NCBI GenBank assembly: GCA_013203245.1
Contig: JABMOR010000056.1
Coordinates: 1 to 19,331 of the forward strand
Direction: 5' to 3'
Length of the DNA stretch: 19,331 nucleotides
Source: Candidatus Nitrosopumilus sp.
GTDB lineage: Archaea > Thermoproteota > Nitrososphaeria > Nitrososphaerales > Nitrosopumilaceae
Shown: positions 6,169 through 13,417 of the stretch, piece by piece
Layout: every line of letters starts with the position of its first letter
Position numbering within the stretch: the first letter of the stretch is position 1
Notes under the pieces: model-generated
What the model was told of the DNA's origin: nothing
Seen by the model: the letters and a program-made list of their open reading frames with translations, nothing else
The model's database searches: none
Made by a program: the position numbers and the translations under genes

Positions 6169-6789
6169 ATGAAAGAATCTAAGATATTTTCTGATTCTGA
6201 TGGGGCAGAACTAGTGAAGATGGCAAGAAAAGCTGTGAGTGAAATTCTAAGAAGCAATTCAAAGATTAGCGATGTTACATTTGATTCCAAATTTGATTTT
6301 AGTTCAGGAATATTTGTAACACTAAACAAACAAAATTTATTGCGAGGATGTATTGGATTTCCACTGCCTGTAAAGAAATTATCTGAAGGGTTAATTGATG
6401 CTGCAATCTCAGCTGCAACACAAGATACACGATTCAATCCTGTAACTATTGATGAACTAGATGAAATTGTTTTTGAGGTTACAGTTCTAACTCCGCCTGT
6501 GGAGATTAAAGTAAAGCAACCTTCAGAATATCTCACAGAGATCAAAGTTGGTAGAGATGGATTAATTGTAGAAAATTCATACACATCAGGTTTGTTATTA
6601 CCGCAAGTTCCAGCAGAATATGGCTGGAATGTGGAGGAATTTCTCAAATATACATGTCAAAAAGCTGGACTGGAAAAAGATGCATGGAAAGACAAGAATA
6701 CCAAAATCTCAAGATTTCAAGGAGTAATTTTCAAAGAAGAGACACCTAATGGGAATATTATCCGAGAATCATCTGATGATTTTTTATAA
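6169..6789 (+). CDS. amrA: AMMECR1-family protein
   Basis: The 206-residue protein carries the AMMECR1 signature LRGCIGFPLP about 60 residues in, followed by AAISAATQDTRFNPVT and a C-terminal LLPQVPAEYGWNVEEFL segment that is near universal in the family. Its biochemical role is unknown; the co-occurrence with radical SAM and MEMO proteins suggests a shared modification pathway. The frame extends upstream to 6118, inside the divergent amrS coding region, but ATG at 6169 (MKESKIFSDSDG) matches the family N-terminus better. amrB follows after 21 nt, so the two form an operon. Confidence 0.93.
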   Translation: MKESKIFSDSDGAELVKMARKAVSEILRSNSKISDVTFDSKFDFSSGIFVTLNKQNLLRGCIGFPLPVKKLSEGLIDAAISAATQDTRFNPVTIDELDEIVFEVTVLTPPVEIKVKQPSEYLTEIKVGRDGLIVENSYTSGLLLPQVPAEYGWNVEEFLKYTCQKAGLEKDAWKDKNTKISRFQGVIFKEETPNGNIIRESSDDFL

Positions 6790-6810
6790 AATAATGAATA
6801 AAACAAATCA

Positions 6811-7641
6811 ATGATTAGAGAGCCAGTTGTAGCAGGGCAGTTTTATCCTGGAGGTGAAGTGGACTTGAGAAACATGATCAAGAATTGTATGGATCACAAA
6901 TATGGGCCGGGCAGTAATCCCACAATATCAAATAGGAAAATATTTGGAGTAATTTGCCCTCATGCAGGCTATGTCTATTCAGGTCCAACTGCATGCCATT
7001 CTTACAAATCAATTGCATCTCAAAACCCCGAACTTGCAATCATAATTGGACCAAATCATTTTGGTGTTGGAAGAGATGTATCTACGATGATTGATGCGCA
7101 ATGGAGGACTCCCTTAGGAATAGTTCAAGTTGATTCAGAATCAGCAAAACAAGTAGCGGAATTATCAAAGTACATTGAAATTGATGAATATTCTCATTCT
7201 CAAGATCATAGTTTAGAAGTACAGATTCCAATGTTGCAAGAAATACTTTCAAATGATTTTCAGATTCTTCCTATTATTTTACGATCACAGGATATGAAAA
7301 CTGCAATAGATATTGGAAATGCAGTTTCTGAAATTGCAAAAAAGAAAAATACAATAATTATTGCATCATCCGATTTTACACATTATGAAGAAAATTCTTT
7401 TGCACATCAACAAGACAAGGCATTGATAGAGCCAATTTTAGAGATGAATATAGAAAAATTCTATCAAGTGTTAAGTGAAAAAAGAGTTACTGCATGTGGT
7501 TATGGGGCCATGGCATCAACAATGGTTGCATGTAAAAATCTAGGTGCAACAAAAGGAGAATTACTCAGCTATGCAACAAGTGGAGATGTGTCAGGAAATG
7601 TCGAGTCAGTTGTAGGATATGCTGCAATAAAATTTGTTTAG
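6811..7641 (+). CDS. amrB: MEMO-family protein
   Basis: The 276-residue protein is a full MEMO1 homologue, a fold related to class III extradiol dioxygenases. The putative metal ligands are present: H51 (CPHAGYVYSGP), H83 (GPNHFG), D188/H191 (SSDFTHY) and C229 (ACGYGAM), corresponding to H49, H81, H192 and C244 of human MEMO1, which has been reported to bind copper or iron. The archaeal substrate is unknown. It is co-transcribed with amrA and lies opposite amrS, so all three AmmeMemoRadiSam components sit within 2.6 kb. Confidence 0.94.
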   Translation: MIREPVVAGQFYPGGEVDLRNMIKNCMDHKYGPGSNPTISNRKIFGVICPHAGYVYSGPTACHSYKSIASQNPELAIIIGPNHFGVGRDVSTMIDAQWRTPLGIVQVDSESAKQVAELSKYIEIDEYSHSQDHSLEVQIPMLQEILSNDFQILPIILRSQDMKTAIDIGNAVSEIAKKKNTIIIASSDFTHYEENSFAHQQDKALIEPILEMNIEKFYQVLSEKRVTACGYGAMASTMVACKNLGATKGELLSYATSGDVSGNVESVVGYAAIKFV

Positions 7642-7674
7642 AAAAAATTCGTATTTCAAAAAAATTTATTTTTC

Positions 7675-7863
7675 TTATGACTTTGGCTGTCCACTGTGCT
7701 GACCTTTAGTACATGACTGACAAATATCTTCAATAATTGATTCTACTTTATCCACATCTTTATTGAATTCTGCTTGAACTATTGCATTTTCTTCCTCATA
7801 TCTGTGACCAAATTCCTTGATTTCATTTGGACACTGACATTTTGTACATTGACATTTTTTCAT
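7675..7863 (-). CDS. Cys-rich small protein (62 aa)
   Basis: The protein begins MKKCQCTKCQCPNEIKEFGH and has a CxCxxCxC cluster (C4, C6, C9, C11) plus C48/C51 near the C-terminus, around an acidic helical middle. It is probably a zinc or iron-sulphur binding protein of unknown function. A longer frame to 7950 exists, but its extra residues overlap the neighbouring gene and are not Cys-rich, so the ATG at 7863 is preferred. It lies 34 nt downstream of the membrane-protein gene at 7898, perhaps in one transcript. Confidence 0.65.
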   Translation of the reverse strand: MKKCQCTKCQCPNEIKEFGHRYEEENAIVQAEFNKDVDKVESIIEDICQSCTKGQHSGQPKS

Positions 7864-7897
7864 ACGGTTTTTGTTATTTCCTCTATGAATTAAGAAT

Positions 7898-8107
7898 TTA
7901 CCTTCCATCGCCAAAAAATTGAAAGATTTGTCTTCGTTCGTATATCGCAACTGAAATTAAAATTACTAGCCCGATGATCAAACTTGTATCTTCAGAGAAA
8001 AATCTGGCTGAAACTTCCCATATCCCTCTCCAGAATAAAACCAACCCTATACCTGTAATTAACAACAGAATTGTGCGTTTAGTAAAAATATTATTTTTCA
8101 AGTCCAA
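7898..8107 (-). CDS. Small two-TM membrane protein (69 aa)
   Basis: Two hydrophobic segments lie at about residues 11-28 (RTILLLITGIGLVLFW) and 41-56 (TSLIIGLVILISVAIY), joined by a short loop and followed by a basic, aromatic tail (ERRQIFQFFGDGR). Function is unknown. The start is TTG at 8107; no in-frame ATG would keep the first membrane segment. The downstream Cys-rich gene may be co-transcribed. Confidence 0.65.
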   Translation of the reverse strand: MDLKNNIFTKRTILLLITGIGLVLFWRGIWEVSARFFSEDTSLIIGLVILISVAIYERRQIFQFFGDGR

Positions 8108-8239
8108 TCTATTTTATTACCATGACCTGTTTTTTTCCGTAAAACATGCATGCTTTTGAACCTTATTAATTAACTATGGATTTTCAAAAATGAAAATTAG
8201 AACAATCCAGTCTAAAGAATACTGAATTGAATTACAATT

Positions 8240-8320
8240 ATGAATTCCGAGACACAGAAAAAGATTGATGAGATAATGTCGTTAGCACCCGAAGATGCTA
8301 ACGGTTGGTTTTACGACTAG
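8240..8320 (+). CDS. 26-aa ORF sharing the N-terminus of the 72-aa coiled-coil protein
   Basis: It starts MNSETQKKIDEIM, matching 11 of the first 13 residues of the protein at 3402-3620, then diverges into SLAPEDANGWFYD and stops. Homology ends where a strong DNA hairpin begins (8280-8303). It may be a truncated paralogue, a leader peptide or a decayed copy. The conserved start and matching residues argue against a chance ORF. Confidence 0.4.
   Translation: MNSETQKKIDEIMSLAPEDANGWFYD
8280..8303 (+). repeat. 8-bp-stem hairpin CGTTAGCA/TGCTAACG
   Basis: A perfect 8-bp inverted repeat with an 8-nt loop lies inside the 26-aa ORF. Around it, TATCTC (8334-8339) can pair with GAGATA (8270-8275), while TCTCGG (8336-8341) can pair with CCGAGA (8247-8252). 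The two outer stems share bases and so exclude each other. No T-run follows directly, so it is not a simple terminator. Confidence 0.6.
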
Positions 8321-8545
8321 CAGCCAAAGCCACTATCTCGGAAAACACAACATGGCGTGCAAACCAATTACTGTTAAATGAATATTTTTAAGCCAATAAA
8401 CCTTACTTTATCATAATTGTTTGAATTGACTGAACAATCACAATTGCAGAATTCGCTTTTCACAACTGAGTAATTTTTGCAAAACTACTGTTGGTATGTG
8501 TGGCTACTTTTCAACAAGATTGGATTATGCACTCTATGCTAAATC

Positions 8546-8555
8546 CTTAAGTTCA
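8546..8555 (+). promoter_or_regulatory. CTTAAGTTCA promoter box
   Basis: Lies exactly 29 nt before the ATG at 8575. The same 10-mer occurs 29 nt before the ATG at 8817 and 30 nt before the minus-strand ATG at 15454. Confidence 0.6.
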
Positions 8556-8574
8556 CAATTGTCGTAAAAAATCC

Positions 8575-8769
8575 ATGAACAAAAGAGCGAGAGAGAAAGA
8601 TGCTGAAAATGCAATTAATGACGCTCTAAAACATGAAGAAAATGTACAACATGATGAGAATGAAGAGCCTATAGCGTTTGTAAATAAAAAACAAATAAAA
8701 TCTCTAGAACATGATGACCTTGCCCAACATGACGAAAACGATGAACCTGTGACATTTACTGATGATTAG
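8575..8769 (+). CDS. Acidic protein with an internal repeat (64 aa)
   Basis: The protein starts MNKRAREKDAENAINDALKH and contains two copies of a HDEN(E/D)EP(I/V)xF unit (QHDENEEPIAF near residue 25, QHDENDEPVTF near residue 51), giving an acidic, probably disordered chain. No function is recognised. It has its own CTTAAGTTCA box at -29 and is followed after 47 nt by the zinc-ribbon gene at 8817, which has the same box, so the two are separately but perhaps coordinately expressed. Confidence 0.7.
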   Translation: MNKRAREKDAENAINDALKHEENVQHDENEEPIAFVNKKQIKSLEHDDLAQHDENDEPVTFTDD

Positions 8770-8787
8770 ATTCTGAATTACAATATG

Positions 8788-8797
8788 CTTAAGTTCA
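8788..8797 (+). promoter_or_regulatory. CTTAAGTTCA promoter box
   Basis: Lies exactly 29 nt before the ATG at 8817, identical in sequence and spacing to the box before 8575. Confidence 0.6.
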
Positions 8798-8816
8798 TTA
8801 TTTGTGTAGGGAATTT

Positions 8817-8957
8817 ATGGCTAAAATTTGTAAGAAATGTGATGTTGACATGGACACTGTGTCACTCAAAGTCAAAAGAAGGGGAAATGAGACAAAAAAT
8901 ATTCCAACTGAATACTATTGTCCAAAATGTGACCATATGGAATATGGACAGGATTAG
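8817..8957 (+). CDS. Zinc-ribbon protein (46 aa)
   Basis: The protein begins MAKICKKCDVDMDTVSLKVK and has C5/C8 and C35/C38 (YYCPKCDHMEYGQD), a two-knuckle zinc ribbon with basic residues between, as in transcription-factor-like or ribosome-associated ribbons. Its specific role is unknown. The ATG is 29 nt after a CTTAAGTTCA box, supporting leaderless expression. No gene is co-transcribed with confidence. Confidence 0.75.
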   Translation: MAKICKKCDVDMDTVSLKVKRRGNETKNIPTEYYCPKCDHMEYGQD

Positions 8958-9155
8958 ATTCTAAATCCCGACATGTGCTATTTCATCTAATCTGGATAGT
9001 GTGAATAAAGTTGAAACTTAAGACCAATAACGATTTGTTGTTTGGTGACAATTTCAACTATGTTGAATTTTCTAAAATGGTATTTAGGAACTACTGATGA
9101 TTTGTATGGATGATTTGTTCATTAGGGTTTTAAGTAAATTTGGTAATTACATATC

Positions 9156-9305
9156 ATGTCAACAATAATTCAATACAAACATGGCAAAAACCCTGATCAG
9201 TCATTTTCTCTGGAAGAACATGAGGCCAAAAATCCAATTTCAACTACTGTTTCTGCATTAGATATGGTGGGATTAACTTGGATCTTCCAAGATGATGAAT
9301 GGTGA
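9156..9305 (+). CDS. Small hypothetical protein (49 aa)
   Basis: The ORF starts MSTIIQYKHGKNPDQSFSLE and ends TWIFQDDEW, with a hydrophobic patch (VSALDMVGLTW) and an acidic end. No family is recognised. A TTTTAAGT box sits about 25 nt before the ATG, similar to neighbouring small genes. The composition, start context and position in a small-gene island support it as coding. Confidence 0.55.
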   Translation: MSTIIQYKHGKNPDQSFSLEEHEAKNPISTTVSALDMVGLTWIFQDDEW

Positions 9306-9491
9306 TGGGTTTTGTTGTTCGGTTTTGTATAATCTGTATTAGATGAATGAACCTAATTCCAAACTAATCTATGCCTGATCTGCTCCATTTTCATCCTCAA
9401 TTTGGTATGTGAATCCAGATGGATTCAGAAATGAAAAATTTATGTAAAAAAGATTTTACGACAGTATTTTCTACAACTTTCAGTAAATATT

Positions 9492-9686
9492 ATGCATTGC
9501 AATGGAATGTGTAAAAAATACACATCTAAAGGAAATAGTCTTGAAGGTGGCAGATATGAGCAAGGTCAAAAACGATGTCCAGAATGTGAGGTATTCATTG
9601 AATGGGGAGGATTATGGTGCCCGTGCTGTGGACGTTTGTTAAGATCAAAACCTAGGGCTAAAAAATCAAAGCGTAAATTAGCTTGA
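9492..9686 (+). CDS. Thaumarchaeal-type zinc-ribbon protein (64 aa)
   Basis: The pattern MHCNGMCKKYTSKG... GRYEQGQKRCPECEVFIEW... LWCPCCGRLLRSKPR belongs to a family common in Nitrosopumilus-like genomes, to my knowledge uncharacterised. C3/C7, C29/C32 and C43/C45/C46 make one or two metal sites, and the C-terminus is strongly basic (RAKKSKRKLA), suggesting binding to RNA or DNA. It stands alone between the small-gene island and the convergent membrane-protein gene. Confidence 0.8.
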   Translation: MHCNGMCKKYTSKGNSLEGGRYEQGQKRCPECEVFIEWGGLWCPCCGRLLRSKPRAKKSKRKLA

Positions 9687-9746
9687 GTTGTGCTAGGTGA
9701 ATTACTATGAAGTTGAATCTAAAATATTATTTAAAAATAGTTCAAG

Positions 9747-10811
9747 TTATTTTGTTTGCATGTTGTTATCCGCAAGCAATCTATTCTTTTTCTTTTTCTC
9801 ATACTGCATAAGGTAAATAATTCCTATCATAGTTGCAATTTCTACAGATTTTGCAAATATCCCATCAAATTCTATTTCTTCTGGTTGTCCATCTGGAGAC
9901 AGCGGTGGTGGAAAAATTACTACATAGATATACAATCCTAATAAAACTGCAGTGCCTACAAATCCAATTAGATTTAACAAAACTGTTTTGTTATGATGTG
10001 AAAGTATTGACTGTCTGGATGTTTTGATTGGTTGTATGACCGTCATTAATACATAAAATGTACCAAACGCTACTTGAGTTGCAGCAGCTGCTAATAAAAA
10101 TACACTGTAATCTATTCTTAAACTCCCATGATCTGCAAAAACACCTAGATGGATTATTCCGCCTGCTATTGCCAAAAACATGACAAAATATTTTACCATC
10201 TCGGGCCTGTCTGGCTGTCTTCCTTGCTTTTTCAAATTCAAATAATGTATTGCCAATCCCAAACCAAACACTGCCAGTGGTAATATTATTGCAATTAACA
10301 TTACCACATTCCACACGGTTCCGATATCTGGAGTGATGGAAATATTGAATAGAGCTCGTTGACAATCACAATCCAAAGTACTTGTAATGATACGTCTTGG
10401 TGGAATGATGTGTTCTGGTGATGAATTTTCATCATCTAAACTAATAACAACAAAATAATTCCCCATTTTTTCAAAGGTATAATAAATTTCAAAATCACCT
10501 ATGCTGTGAAGTGTCCAAGGAAAAACCTCTATTCTTTGATATGTAATGGCATCATAAATCTCAACAGCAGTTAGAACATCATTTACATCATTTCTATCAT
10601 CATCCTGTATGCTAAATTCAATATGTGTAGGTTCACCTGGTTTTGCATATTCTGGTTCCAATGCTTGATTTGCATAATATCTTCCCAAGTCCTTTCCGCC
10701 ACCATTGTTATGTGGCAAATGCTCAAAATGTCCAAAAACTGGATAATTTGAAAAAATCCCTATTGATACTAAGGTAATTATTGAAAATATTGCAAAAATT
10801 TTACTGTTCAA
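9747..10811 (-). CDS. Membrane protein with extracytoplasmic beta domain (354 aa)
   Basis: A signal-like N-terminal segment (residues 5-26) is followed by an extracytoplasmic domain (about 45-160) with beta-rich, Ig- or CopC-like character (AKPGEPTHIEFSIQDDD; FEKMGNYFVVISL). Five further membrane helices follow at about 165-190, 208-226, 236-259, 277-300 and 321-337. His221 and His228 (HLGVFADHG) in a membrane-edge loop and the Cys pair CDC (148-150) could bind metal. The start is TTG at 10811, directly after an in-frame stop. The family is not recognised; it could be a metal or redox membrane protein, which is only inference. Confidence 0.75.
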   Translation of the reverse strand: MNSKIFAIFSIITLVSIGIFSNYPVFGHFEHLPHNNGGGKDLGRYYANQALEPEYAKPGEPTHIEFSIQDDDRNDVNDVLTAVEIYDAITYQRIEVFPWTLHSIGDFEIYYTFEKMGNYFVVISLDDENSSPEHIIPPRRIITSTLDCDCQRALFNISITPDIGTVWNVVMLIAIILPLAVFGLGLAIHYLNLKKQGRQPDRPEMVKYFVMFLAIAGGIIHLGVFADHGSLRIDYSVFLLAAAATQVAFGTFYVLMTVIQPIKTSRQSILSHHNKTVLLNLIGFVGTAVLLGLYIYVVIFPPPLSPDGQPEEIEFDGIFAKSVEIATMIGIIYLMQYEKKKKNRLLADNNMQTK

Positions 10812-10957
10812 CTATGATCACTAAATACCCATTTGAGATAGATCCATTTCTTTCCATTTTTTGCTTCTAGGTAGAATATTTTCTTAGGATCTGCATCTAT
10901 CTATTCCCAATTAGATATGGGAAAGTTTAATCATCCACCATATTCCTGTTATAATAT

Positions 10958-11113
10958 ATGGTTAATCTTGAGACATATGCAAAAATAAATGAAGAAATTA
11001 AATTCACCGAAGAAGAAACAGTAGAACTTTTGAAGTTAAGTGACAAGGAAATCCTCGTTTTGATTCTATCTGAATTAAAAAAGATATCTGAAAATACCCA
11101 AAAATCTAACTAA
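10958..11113 (+). CDS. Small acidic helical protein (51 aa)
   Basis: The protein starts MVNLETYAKINEEIKFTEEE and continues as amphipathic helices (TVELLKLSDKEILVLILSELKKISEN). No motif is recognised. A GTTTAAT box 33 nt before the ATG could be its TATA box. It is divergent from the membrane-protein gene, with 146 bp between, and the second copy of the dispersed repeat lies downstream. Confidence 0.55.
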   Translation: MVNLETYAKINEEIKFTEEETVELLKLSDKEILVLILSELKKISENTQKSN

Positions 11114-11169
11114 CTTTATCTATAGTTTTACACATGACTGATGCCCACTAAATGTCTCTTGGTTTGAGG

Positions 11170-11211
11170 CCAAAAATGGTTCAAGGCTTCTGGGAATTGA
11201 ATCTAATCTAA
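11170..11211 (+). repeat. Dispersed intergenic repeat, copy 2
   Basis: The CCAAAAATGGTTCAAG core and the following region (GGAATT.AA.CTAA.CTA) resemble 1582-1623. It lies between a stop codon and the SHOCT-protein gene. Confidence 0.55.
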
Positions 11212-11249
11212 AAATGAAGATGTTAAAATAATCAATCTGCGTTAATAAT

Positions 11250-11726
11250 GTGAAGATTATCATGGTTAAAAAAAATAAAAAATCTGGGGATTTTAAAAAA
11301 ATAACTCAAAAAAAACAAGAGGGTGTCTTTGATGATTTGACAAAAAATTATGCTCAAACTGTAGAATATGGAAAACAATTTGGGAAAGAATCTTTGGAAA
11401 AGATTTATGATGCAACCGCAACGGGGACAGATTTTTTAAAATCACAACAATATTTGAAATCAATTAAAGAAAAATCCATAAAACTAAAAGAAAAAAGTTT
11501 AGAACAAAGTACAATATTAAAAAAACAAAGTCCAAAATTATACAAGAAAATTATAAATGCTTTCTTTTACTTTTTTGAATTAATTGTTGGACGAATTAAA
11601 CTAGGTACACAATATGGTGCCACAAGTATTGAGATTCTAGAAAAACTAGCTAAGCTCAAAGAATTGGGGATTATAACCGACAAGGAATTTAATGAAAAAA
11701 AGAAAAAAATATTGAATAGGATTTGA
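11250..11726 (+). CDS. SHOCT-domain protein (158 aa)
   Basis: A Lys-rich, helical protein whose last 31 residues form a SHOCT domain (LEKLAKLKELGIITDKEF then NEKKKKILNRI), a short C-terminal oligomerisation or interaction module. The middle has a hydrophobic helix (AFFYFFELIVGRIKLG, about 104-119) that may touch the membrane. The start is GTG at 11250, which has a GTTAAAATA box 28 nt upstream; ATG at 11262 is the alternative and would remove only four residues. The function is unknown. Confidence 0.7.
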   Translation: MKIIMVKKNKKSGDFKKITQKKQEGVFDDLTKNYAQTVEYGKQFGKESLEKIYDATATGTDFLKSQQYLKSIKEKSIKLKEKSLEQSTILKKQSPKLYKKIINAFFYFFELIVGRIKLGTQYGATSIEILEKLAKLKELGIITDKEFNEKKKKILNRI

Positions 11727-11758
11727 AAATAATGAATATTATTCATTTTTGTACATTT

Positions 11759-12217
11759 TCAAGTTTGTAATAATGAAAGAATTTTTAGCACTATCTTATC
11801 ATGGTTTGATGAATTGTCTGTAGATGTCAGTATGAGATCTCTGTCAAAATTAACTGTAATCCACTTTACATTATCTCTTGATTCTATGGACCAATTTGTT
11901 TTGCCAAGTTTTTTATCAAAAACATGATTCATTTTGGCTTTTAACAATGCTTCACGATGTACTAGTTTAGTTTCTGACACACTTAGTTGTGGAATCATTC
12001 CTTTTTTTCTATCATATGCCTTTAGTCTTCCACATTTACACAATATGCCTACAAATCGTATTGATGTATCTATATTCAAAATTTCACCACAAAGAAGATT
12101 TTCAGGTCTGGAATTTTCTAATTCTTGCACTAATTGTATTAATTTATAAAAAAATAGATGGCAGAAAATAATTTTGTTGACAAAAGTGTAAAAGGTTGGT
12201 ACTTGTGAATTCAACAT
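11759..12217 (-). CDS. DUF6659-like protein (up to 152 aa)
   Basis: The core NIDTSIRFVGILCKCGRLKA ... FDKKLGKTNWSIESRDNVKW then ITVNF matches my memory of a thaumarchaeal family (DUF6659-like) that commonly has several copies per genome. Its role is unknown, although members have been seen near signalling proteins. The first 22 residues (MLNSQVPTFYTFVNKIIFCH) are atypical, and a TATAAATTAATA tract lies inside them, so the true start may be further downstream; no ATG is available there. It is divergent from the response regulator, with the 13-bp repeats between. Confidence 0.65.
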   Translation of the reverse strand: MLNSQVPTFYTFVNKIIFCHLFFYKLIQLVQELENSRPENLLCGEILNIDTSIRFVGILCKCGRLKAYDRKKGMIPQLSVSETKLVHREALLKAKMNHVFDKKLGKTNWSIESRDNVKWITVNFDRDLILTSTDNSSNHDKIVLKILSLLQT

Positions 12218-12296
12218 GTTGAGTTTGAGTAATTCTGAATATTGTCATGTGTACCGTTTTATCTAATCTGATATTCATATATTCATACTTTATGTG

Positions 12297-12361
12297 AAAA
12301 TAACACGTTAAAATAACACGTTAAAATAACACGTTAAAATAATATGTTAAAATAATATGTT
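12297..12361. repeat. Five tandem 13-bp repeats (iteron-like)
   Basis: Five units run head to tail: three of AAAATAACACGTT and two of AAAATAATATGTT, spaced 13 bp with no gap. Each contains the near-palindrome TAACACGTTA or TAATATGTTA. They lie about 105 bp before the response-regulator ATG and about 80 bp before the divergent gene, where a regulator could bind cooperatively. Confidence 0.85.
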
Positions 12362-12465
12362 GAATACAAAAATGAGAATAGATATCATTCATGTGTTATT
12401 TATTTTCTAAACAGACACCATTTAATCATGGAATTAGGTTGAATTAATGTGGGTATGGGGATAGT

Positions 12466-13062
12466 ATGACATCTGTTATTGTAGTCGATGATAATGAGGA
12501 TATTGTCTATTCAATGTCTGAGCTTTTAGAATTGTATGGAATTGATGTGATTGGTAAAGGTTCCAATGGATTGGATGCTGTAGAGTTATTCAATCAATTG
12601 CACCCTGATGTTGTTTTATTAGATCTAATGATGCCAAAATTTAATGGGCTATATGCATTAAAAAAAATTCGTGAAATTGATCCAAAAAGCACTGTTCTAA
12701 TCATCACTGGAGGGGTAGTCTCTGTGTCTATGAATAATGAACTGGCAGTGTTAAAGCCTACTAAAATTCTACTTAAACCATTTAATATCAATCTCTTAGT
12801 TGAAATGATTTTAGAGGAATCAAACGATACCATGCCGTTTAAAATTCAATATGCTTTCAAAGATGATCCTAACTCCTACACCTGTGTTCTAACATATGAT
12901 CAATACAAAAATTTCAAAAAATTACCTGTTATTCAAGAATGTAAAATAATTAAAAATGATGACGAAAATACTGAATCTTACAAGCAAGAGATGCAAGTAG
13001 CACTAAATTTGGCAGCTAAAAATGATATTAGTCACATTCAAAAATTATCTCAACTTGTTTAA
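12466..13062 (+). CDS. Response regulator with receiver domain and novel C-terminal domain (198 aa)
   Basis: Residues 1-118 form a CheY-like receiver: D8/D9 (VVDDNED), phosphoacceptor D53 (LLDLMMP), T81 (IITGG) and K104 (LLKPF). Residues 124-198 (MPFKIQYAFKDDPNSYTCVL then TYDQYKNFKKLP) form a small alpha/beta region that is not a HTH or known output domain; I suspect it is a thaumarchaeal-specific module, possibly also present as stand-alone proteins. No histidine kinase is within the window, so its partner is unknown. Five 13-bp repeats lie upstream and may control its expression. Confidence 0.9.
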   Translation: MTSVIVVDDNEDIVYSMSELLELYGIDVIGKGSNGLDAVELFNQLHPDVVLLDLMMPKFNGLYALKKIREIDPKSTVLIITGGVVSVSMNNELAVLKPTKILLKPFNINLLVEMILEESNDTMPFKIQYAFKDDPNSYTCVLTYDQYKNFKKLPVIQECKIIKNDDENTESYKQEMQVALNLAAKNDISHIQKLSQLV

Positions 13063-13069
13063 TTAATGA

Positions 13070-13369
13070 TTATTTCCTTGGTCTTCTTCGTGGATTTTTT
13101 TCATAAAATTTCTCCACATTCTCATTCCATTCTTTAGTTTCTGGCAGACGAGAACGTGCATGTGGTCTTTTTCCGTGGTTTGATAATATGGTACTGTTAT
13201 TTTCATAGAATTTGTCAGTTTCATTAATCATGACATCTAGAAATTCTGATGCACCTTTTACTTCTTCACTTTTTGGTTCTCTATGAGCCAAAATGGATTT
13301 TGCAAGTGTCTCAATTTTTGCTATTTTTATTCTGTATTCGCTTAGAATTCTGTGATCAAAGGAAATCAT
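13070..13369 (-). CDS. Hypothetical protein (99 aa)
   Basis: Charged, helical protein starting MISFDHRILSEYRIKIAKIE, with a His/Arg/Pro-rich C-terminus (HGKRPHARSRLPE and NPRRRPRK). No motif is recognised; the basic tail suggests nucleic-acid or acidic-protein binding. It converges on the response regulator with only 7 bp between stops and lies 48 nt downstream of the gene at 13418, perhaps in an operon. Confidence 0.6.
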   Translation of the reverse strand: MISFDHRILSEYRIKIAKIETLAKSILAHREPKSEEVKGASEFLDVMINETDKFYENNSTILSNHGKRPHARSRLPETKEWNENVEKFYEKNPRRRPRK

Positions 13370-13417
13370 TCCATTTTTTCTCCATTTTACTAGTGTATGT
13401 TCATTTCGGTTTCCTGT

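Noticed and set aside
8494..8565. 23-codon ORF beginning MCGYFSTRLDYALYAK
   Set aside because: It runs through the promoter box of the 8575 gene and has no good promoter of its own.
9045..9113. 22-codon GTG ORF after a CTTAAG box at 9017
   Set aside because: The box spacing of 28 nt fits, but the peptide (starting VTISTMLNFLKWYLGTTDD) is very short and another frame in the same place also looks protein-like; no way to decide.
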